Positions 19,486 through 23,829 of a stretch of DNA of 23,829 bases are shown one piece after another. Made by a program: the position numbers and the translations under genes. Under the pieces are notes generated by a model. That model saw only the letters and a list, made by a program, of their open reading frames with translations. It had not been told where the DNA came from and ran no database searches. The first letter of the stretch is position 1. Every line of letters begins with the position of its first letter. Source of the stretch: Oscillospiraceae bacterium (GTDB taxonomy: Bacteria > Bacillota > Clostridia > Oscillospirales > Oscillospiraceae); assembly GCA_029067025.1 (NCBI GenBank), contig JAIEFH010000139.1:1-23829 (forward strand), written 5' to 3'.

Positions 19486-20271
19486 ATGTCGCTGGAATTA
19501 GAGTACAGCGAGGCGAAAAAGGAGATCGAGAACGGTCAGTTTTTCACTCAGCCGAGCCTCTGCCAGCTGGTGGCTGACACCCTCAAGCCTTCCCAATTTG
19601 ATTTGGTGGCCGACCTCACCTGCGGGAAGGGCAGCTTTTTCAACTTCTTTCCTGTGGAGGCCAGCCTCTATGGGTGTGAGATGGACGCCAAAGCCTGCAA
19701 GGTGGCCCGGTTCCTGTACCCGACCGCCAACATCACCCCCGGCGACATTCGTACTTACCAGCCGGAGGTGCGCTTCGACTACGCTGCGGCATTCCGAGAG
19801 TATCTTCCCGACCGTCCGCTGTTCACCGTCACCGGCTCTACCAGAACCTTTGCCCAGCGGCGGGCCCTGCGGAAAACACTGCGGGACAGCGGGAACGGCA
19901 TACTGCTCTGCACCCAGCAGAGCCTTCCCTCCAGCGTCAACTTCGAGTACGTCAACAAAATTTTGATACCGGAGATGCACTACAATAACTCCGGCATGAG
20001 CCAATTCTATATGCGGTTTATCCGTTATACCTCTATGGAGTACAAGGACATTTATTTCCTCAACTACACCGGCAGCCTGGAGTCCAATCTGCTGCAAATG
20101 GTGATGGCAAAGGAGAAGATCAACCTGTTTATGAAAGGCCAGGACACCGACCTCGACCAGATCTATGAGAAGTTCGGGGTCGATTATAACCTGCTGGCCC
20201 TCCTGATGCGTCGGGAGCAGGACAAGGAAGGAAAGTTCCATATCCGCTGGGGCGAACAGAAAATTGCGTGA
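19486..20271 (+). CDS. Chimeric remnant: N6-DNA-methylase N-terminus fused to helicase C-terminus
   Basis: 261 aa in one frame. Residues 1-99 are the start of an adenine-specific DNA methylase: NGQFFTQPSLCQLVADTL (17-34), SAM-binding motif I DLTCGKGSFF (43-52), motif II GCEMDAKACKVARF (63-76), GDIRTY (86-91), then RFDY (96-99). In intact enzymes the catalytic NPPF/Y follows here; instead AAAFREYL begins. Residues 106-183 resemble the second RecA domain of an SF2 helicase: FTVTGSTRTFAQRRALRKTL, motif V-like ILLCTQQSLPSSVNFEY (139-155) and motif VI-like SQFYMRFIRYTS (172-183). No ATP-binding or methyl-transfer active site remains. RBS AAGGAGAGG is good. Probably an internal deletion of a large methylase-helicase from an integrative element, now without activity. 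Confidence 0.75.
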   Translation: MSLELEYSEAKKEIENGQFFTQPSLCQLVADTLKPSQFDLVADLTCGKGSFFNFFPVEASLYGCEMDAKACKVARFLYPTANITPGDIRTYQPEVRFDYAAAFREYLPDRPLFTVTGSTRTFAQRRALRKTLRDSGNGILLCTQQSLPSSVNFEYVNKILIPEMHYNNSGMSQFYMRFIRYTSMEYKDIYFLNYTGSLESNLLQMVMAKEKINLFMKGQDTDLDQIYEKFGVDYNLLALLMRREQDKEGKFHIRWGEQKIA

Positions 20272-20303
20272 TTGCCCCAACCACCGTACAAGGCCATGCT
20301 TTA

Positions 20304-20338
20304 GAGCGCCGGTTCAAACCGAACCGGCGCTCTTTTTT
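20304..20338 (+). terminator. Terminator of the chimeric gene
   Basis: GAGCGCCGGTTC / GAACCGGCGCTC, perfect 12-bp stem, 5-nt loop, T6. It overlaps the last codons of the convergent 87-aa gene. Confidence 0.93.
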
Positions 20339-20577
20339 GCCTCTACAAACCATTTCCCATTTTCTTCATCAAACAGGAATGTCTCAGTTCCACAGATCAA
20401 GACTGTGTACCGCAGTCCTGTGTCACCTACCCTTGTCGAGGCGGCTCGACAAACATATTTCACCCTGTCAATTTCAAAAGTCTTTCTATCCTCAAAAGTG
20501 ATTTTGTTGGGACGGGCTGATCCGTCTGGGCGATGGTCAACATTGACCGCAACATAGACTTTTCTTCGCTCGTTCAT
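20314..20577 (-). CDS. Conserved mobile-element protein, 87 aa
   Basis: Starts MNERRKVYVAVNVDHRPDGS and continues with a KITFEDRKTFEIDRVKYVC strand-rich middle and ETFLFDEENGKWFVEAKK near the end; a small predicted beta-barrel-like protein. I recall near-identical small proteins next to Y-family polymerase genes on Firmicutes elements, but no function is known to me. GGAGGG stands before the ATG. Its last five codons lie inside the terminator of the convergent gene, so the natural end may have been altered. Confidence 0.7.
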   Translation of the reverse strand: MNERRKVYVAVNVDHRPDGSARPNKITFEDRKTFEIDRVKYVCRAASTRVGDTGLRYTVLICGTETFLFDEENGKWFVEAKKSAGSV

Positions 20578-20590
20578 AGCAATAACCCTC

Positions 20591-20803
20591 CTATCTGGTC
20601 AACAGGCCGGTAGGCATTGTGACTGGGGTATGCGCTGGGGGCAGTTTTATATTCTGACACAAGATCCCGTTACGAATGCTGTTTTTTCCAAAGCGTGAAC
20701 GTATGTATTCCACGCACTGGTCAAGCCGCTCCATTTTTTCAATCTGGTTCATATCTGTAAATAAGTCAATTTGTCTTGGCGTATCCTGTGAGAATAGCGG
20801 GGG
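20591..20803 (-). pseudogene. C-terminal fragment of a Y-family DNA polymerase (UmuC-like)
   Basis: The open frame reads ...DTPRQIDLFTDMNQIEKM, ERLDQCVEYIRSRFGKNSIR, NGILCQNIKLPP and ends TGLLTR, stop. The Q(I/L)DLFTD motif followed by an alpha-helical IRSRFGxxSIRxG ending is the C-terminus of UmuC/ImuB-type polymerases of Firmicutes elements. The catalytic palm and fingers are missing; an in-frame stop (TAA) closes it upstream at about 20804-20806. Remaining sequence immediately precedes the 87-aa gene, as in intact elements. Confidence 0.65.
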
Positions 20804-21056
20804 TTAGCAGGGCGGCGTCACTGAGGAGGGTAATGATGTCCGGCAGCATCTGGTAGGCATTGTCTACCTCTGCGAACCGGGTTTCTCTTTCAGTGTGGGA
20901 CACACCCGCTTGTTCTAGATGGATGTCCGCTGTTTGGGAGATAAGCCTGGCCTTTTGCAGTTTAGGCATCTCTCGCAGGGCTTTGACACACCGCTTGACC
21001 AACTCCTCGGTGTCGATGCTGACGCGGTAGGTGGTCTTCTGTTTGATCTTCCCCAC
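20766..21056 (-). CDS. Unrecognised ORF, probably a decayed element gene
   Basis: 96 aa with a GTG start and no good ribosome site: VGKIKQKTTYRVSIDTEELV, KRCVKALREMPKLQKARLIS, QTADIHLEQAGVSHTERETR and so on. It is helical and charged, so it looks like real protein sequence rather than a shadow. Its end overlaps the polymerase fragment in another frame, which suggests a deletion joined two genes here. Family not recognised; the 5' part may be missing or frameshifted (the neighbouring frame 21057-21230 reads VRLNKQVMLSQEF). Confidence 0.4.
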   Translation of the reverse strand: MGKIKQKTTYRVSIDTEELVKRCVKALREMPKLQKARLISQTADIHLEQAGVSHTERETRFAEVDNAYQMLPDIITLLSDAALLTPAILTGYAKTN

Positions 21057-21234
21057 GGCTCCAAAAACTCCTGTGAGAGCATAACCTGCTTGTTCAGCCG
21101 AACCGTCACGCCCCGGGAGGCGTCCCGCATGGGCGGTCTCCGGCCGGCGTTCGCCCTAATTGCTTGTTTGTGGTGGTAGGATACTCTTTGGAGACCCGTG
21201 CCATGTTTGTGGGGGACAAAGGTCCTTGGAGCTA

Positions 21235-21497
21235 TATAGGGCGTACTCCGTAACCCCATCGGAAGGAAGTTGAGCGCAAAAGTGCGGAAACTGTCTAAAA
21301 GCAGCCTTTGTAACCTTGCTGAAATGTAGACATATGGGGAAAGTGCGGTGCATTTCTGCCCTTATAGAGAGGGGGCGATATGCTGAGTGCAAGGGTTTTT
21401 TGGTGTTTTCCGTAAAAAACCTTGCACTTGGAACTCCTATTTCAGCCCTGTAACCGTTGCAGGACAAGGGATTTGAGGTTGCGGAGTACTCTCTATA
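21235..21497. mobile_element. 263-bp MITE-like foldback element
   Basis: Ends carry imperfect inverted repeats: GGTTACGGAGTACGCCCTATA (the left end read on the minus strand from 21255 to 21235, one base over the shown span is excluded here) against the right end from 21477 to 21497, which differs at 3 of 21 places. Nested inside are GCTGAAAT (21318-21325) with ATTTCAGC (21439-21446) and a long stem at 21386-21428. No convincing gene lies within. It looks like a non-autonomous foldback element. Confidence 0.6.
21386..21428. repeat. Long stem-loop inside the foldback element
   Basis: AGTGCAAGGGTTTTTT (21386-21401) and AAAAAACCTTGCACT (21414-21428): 15 paired bases with one bulge around a 12-nt loop. 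Confidence 0.75.
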
Positions 21498-21641
21498 GCC
21501 ACATAGCCACGCCAGAGAAGCAAAATAGAGCATGAGATGTTTCTCTGCTTTTGGTTGATTTTAATATGAAAGTTCCAATCCCCTGCGGCAATATTGTCTA
21601 TCCGCACAAAATGCTTGCTTTTTTTTTGTGTAAACTGGAAA

Positions 21642-21670
21642 TTGACTTCACAGAAAAAATATGGTAATCT
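21642..21670 (+). promoter_or_regulatory. Promoter of the LacI-type regulator gene
   Basis: TTGACT (21642-21647), 17-bp spacer, TAATCT (21665-21670). The upstream 21498-21641 is AT-rich and shows no gene. The leader is about 135 nt. Confidence 0.7.
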
Positions 21671-21679
21671 ACGGCTAAA

Positions 21680-21799
21680 GCAAACGGTTGCATAGTTTAG
21701 TACGTCTTGCTCTGCTTGTTATTAGAGTTTTTTCTGTGTTGTCGATGTTTTGTTGCATTTTCTTCTCGAAATTGTGAAAAATGGAAGAAAACCGTTTGC
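21680..21799. promoter_or_regulatory. Paired LacI-type operators
   Basis: GCAAACGGTTGC (21680-21691), just after the likely transcription start, and its inverse AACCGTTTGC (21790-21799) beside the ribosome site, centres about 108 bp apart. A third half-match GCAAACGGAT lies in the gene at 21979-21988. Confidence 0.55.
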
Positions 21800-21812
21800 G
21801 TGGAGGTGTGGC

Positions 21813-22853
21813 ATGGCAGCAACGATTAGGGATGTGGCACGTCTGGCAGGGGTTTCGCCATCTACTGTTTCGCGCGTGCTCAACCAAAAGGGTGTTATCT
21901 CGAACGAAACGAAACAGAAGATTGCGTCTGCGGCGGAGCAACTTAGATATGTACCCAATGACATTGCCCGTAGCTTTGCAAACGGATCTGCACACGCAAT
22001 TTCGCTGGTCATTGATATCTCGGATGGAACGGCCTACGCCAACAACTTTTTTAACAATACTGTTTTCGGCATTGAGACTGCCGCACACAAGAACGAATAT
22101 AATCTAATTATTACGAACGGTGCTGCGGCATTTGGTGGCATTTCCTCAATTGAGCGGCTGATAGCTGGAAAAAAAGCTGACGGTATTGTATTGCCGATTT
22201 CTCTTGCGACTGATCACCTGTTACGAAGAATCGAAGACCTGAGCGTTCCATGTGTAATTCTTGGGCATTCGGAGGAGGTTGGCGCAGAGGCTAACTGGGT
22301 CGATATCAACAATGTACAGGCCGGTCGTAAGGCGGTCAAGCTTCTGCTGGAACGTGGATATCAAAAAATCGCCTTCCTTTCGGATGGCGACAAAGAAGTT
22401 TTCAATCATGATCGAATCGCCGGTTATTACAGAGAACTGAACGCCAATCATCTGTGTGTTCCGTACAGTGGCATTCTCCATGGCTTTCCGACAGTTGAGA
22501 GCGGCATTGAGCTTGTCTGGGAGCTACTTCAGAACGAGAACCCGCCCGATGCCGTCATTTGCAGCGATGATCGACTAGCACTTGGTGCACTCCGAGGTGC
22601 GCGGCAGGCAGGACTACGAGTGCCGGAGCAGTTCGGCATCATCAGTTGTGATAATACACCATTGACTGAACTTGCCGAAATCAGCATCACAAGCGTAGAT
22701 GTTGATACGTTTGCCCTCGGCCTACAGGCGGCTAAAATACTGATTAATCAGATTAAAGACCCGCAAACCAGTTTGCGTCAGATACTGCTACCGACGAAAA
22801 TCGTTGAACGTGCTTCGACACGGAGAGAAAAAGAGGAGGGAATGAACGTTTGA
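21813..22853 (+). CDS. LacI-family transcriptional regulator
   Basis: 346 aa. MAATIRDVARLAGVSPSTVS then RVLNQKG is the LacI helix-turn-helix and hinge region (4-27); YVPNDIARSFANGSA follows, then a periplasmic-binding-protein-like ligand domain (about 60-330) with VDINNVQAGRKAVKLLLERG and AVICSDDRLALGALR, typical of the sugar-binding group. The start follows GGAGG at 7 nt. It overlaps the GH13 gene start by TTGA, so it probably regulates maltodextrin hydrolysis (MalR-type) and its own expression through the operators upstream. The ligand is inferred from context. Confidence 0.92.
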   Translation: MAATIRDVARLAGVSPSTVSRVLNQKGVISNETKQKIASAAEQLRYVPNDIARSFANGSAHAISLVIDISDGTAYANNFFNNTVFGIETAAHKNEYNLIITNGAAAFGGISSIERLIAGKKADGIVLPISLATDHLLRRIEDLSVPCVILGHSEEVGAEANWVDINNVQAGRKAVKLLLERGYQKIAFLSDGDKEVFNHDRIAGYYRELNANHLCVPYSGILHGFPTVESGIELVWELLQNENPPDAVICSDDRLALGALRGARQAGLRVPEQFGIISCDNTPLTELAEISITSVDVDTFALGLQAAKILINQIKDPQTSLRQILLPTKIVERASTRREKEEGMNV

Positions 22854-23829
22854 ACCAAGCGGCAATTATCCATCGGCCCACCTCAGACTACATCTACCCC
22901 AGTTCACGCAATACGTTGGAGTTCCAGTTGATTACGGCGCGGGACGATGTGGATGAAGTGGAACTTCTTTACTGGATGCGTTACGAAACAAACCCAGCAG
23001 GAATCCGAAGGCAGCTTCTGAATGCATCCTTAAAAGACACGCTACGGGATTACTACCGGGCAAGTATCTGCACAGGCCAGATTGCGGCATATATTCGGTA
23101 CTGCTTTCATCTGAGATCCGATTCGTCGGAGCTCTGGCTCGGCGCAAACGGAGTGCAGGAAACAGAGCCAGCCATGAACGGGAATTTCTTTGAATTTCTC
23201 TGGCCCAATCCAACAGACGGCTTTTCCGAACCCGCATGGCGAAGCCGTCAGGTGTACTATCAGATTTTCCCCGAACGGTTTAAGAGCGGAAATCCATCCA
23301 TTACCCCGCCGGGGGCCGCAGCATGGGGCTCACCGCCGACGCGGGAGAACTTCATGGGCGGCGATCTGGCGGGCATTGCGAACCGTCTCGACTACATACG
23401 GGAACTGGGTGTGACGTGTCTCTATCTGACGCCGATTTTCCGCTCCCCCTCCAATCACAAATATGATACCGTCGATTATTTTGAGGTCGACCCGGCTTTC
23501 GGCACGAAGGAGGACTTCCGGCGGCTGGTGGATGGTGTCCATGCCCGCGGTATGCGCATCATCTTGGACGGTGTATTCAACCACTGCGGCTATTGGTGGG
23601 ACAAATTTCAGGACGTTGTGCAAAATGGTGAGACATCTGCCTACCGCGACTGGTTCTTCATCCACAGCTACCCTGTCAACGCGGAGCAGATGAACTACGA
23701 TTGTGTTGGGCATTATAAATGGATGCCAAAATTGAATCTTGCGAACCCGGACGTGCTAAATTATTTTATCTCTGTTGGCCGATATTGGCTACAGGAATTC
23801 GGGATTGATGGTTGGCGACTGGATGTGGC
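22850..23829 (+). CDS. GH13 alpha-glucan hydrolase (neopullulanase/maltogenic amylase type), partial
   Basis: Hydrolyses alpha-1,4 (and possibly alpha-1,6) bonds of maltodextrins or cyclodextrins. 326 codons are visible: an N-terminal beta-sandwich domain (about 1-120), then the (beta/alpha)8 barrel start VYYQIFPERF (135-144), NRLDYIRELGV (178-188), the GH13 region I motif DGVFNH (240-245) and region II GWRLDV (321-326), which contains the nucleophile Asp325. The N-terminal domain plus this barrel fits the GH13_20 group, and the lack of a signal peptide implies a cytoplasmic enzyme. The start is TTG overlapping the LacI stop (TTGA), with GGAGGG 9 nt upstream; no ATG or GTG fits better. The 3' end is beyond the window. 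Confidence 0.9.
   Translation, partial: MNQAAIIHRPTSDYIYPSSRNTLEFQLITARDDVDEVELLYWMRYETNPAGIRRQLLNASLKDTLRDYYRASICTGQIAAYIRYCFHLRSDSSELWLGANGVQETEPAMNGNFFEFLWPNPTDGFSEPAWRSRQVYYQIFPERFKSGNPSITPPGAAAWGSPPTRENFMGGDLAGIANRLDYIRELGVTCLYLTPIFRSPSNHKYDTVDYFEVDPAFGTKEDFRRLVDGVHARGMRIILDGVFNHCGYWWDKFQDVVQNGETSAYRDWFFIHSYPVNAEQMNYDCVGHYKWMPKLNLANPDVLNYFISVGRYWLQEFGIDGWRLDV

Noticed and set aside
21156..21533. A 125-codon minus-strand frame across the foldback element
   Set aside because: It has no ribosome site, its sequence is not protein-like, and it is explained by the inverted-repeat element.
1..23829. CRISPR arrays, rRNA, complete tRNA genes, complete transposase or integrase genes
   Set aside because: I looked for regular spaced repeats, conserved RNA motifs and recombinase motifs and found none in the window.

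Overview
The window looks like a chromosomal segment of a spore-forming Clostridia bacterium of the Oscillospiraceae type (Flavonifractor, Lawsonibacter or Pseudoflavonifractor-like). This is inferred from the GC-rich coding sequence, the Gram-positive promoters, GGAGG-type ribosome sites, spoVAD/spoVAE, the HPr/FakA/YloU/WalJ/RlmH core set and a CIRCE element. No species can be named from sequence reading alone.

Region 1 (1-6300): a partial acyl-ACP thioesterase and a zinc-ribbon protein gene run leftward, and the spore genes spoVAD-spoVAE run rightward from the same intergenic region. Each of the two divergent leaders carries a perfect 14-bp GGGCGGG hairpin. Then follow a YbaK-type deacylase, an HPr without the usual regulatory serine, a rhomboid protease whose 3' end is partly duplicated, and a first ECF sigma/anti-sigma pair.

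Region 2 (6300-8930): one leftward operon. It has a near-consensus promoter overlaid by three 16-bp dyads spaced exactly 23 bp apart, followed by a 55-aa membrane peptide, an XRE regulator, two membrane proteins, a 27-aa membrane peptide, an RluA-type pseudouridine synthase, a 60-aa membrane peptide and a 60-aa DUF6440-type protein. Several junctions are ATGA overlaps.

Region 3 (9000-17764): housekeeping genes. These are fakA-yloU (fatty-acid kinase and Asp23 protein), a second ECF sigma/anti-sigma pair paralogous to the first, htpG under a perfect CIRCE operator, murA (TTG start), and walJ-rlmH.

Region 4 (17800-23829): base composition falls and the gene content becomes accessory. After a DUF1062 gene and a CD3324-type small HTH gene, a promoter, ribosome site and the first codons of what looks like ychF (MKLGIVG) are cut off abruptly near 19195. 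What follows looks like a degraded mobile element: an in-frame chimera of a DNA-methylase N-terminus and a helicase C-terminus, an 87-aa element gene, a Y-family polymerase tail, a decayed small ORF, and a 263-bp foldback element bounded by 21-bp inverted repeats. The window ends in a LacI-type regulator with repeated operators, translationally coupled to a GH13 alpha-glucan hydrolase that runs off the edge, so this end is probably a maltodextrin-use locus.
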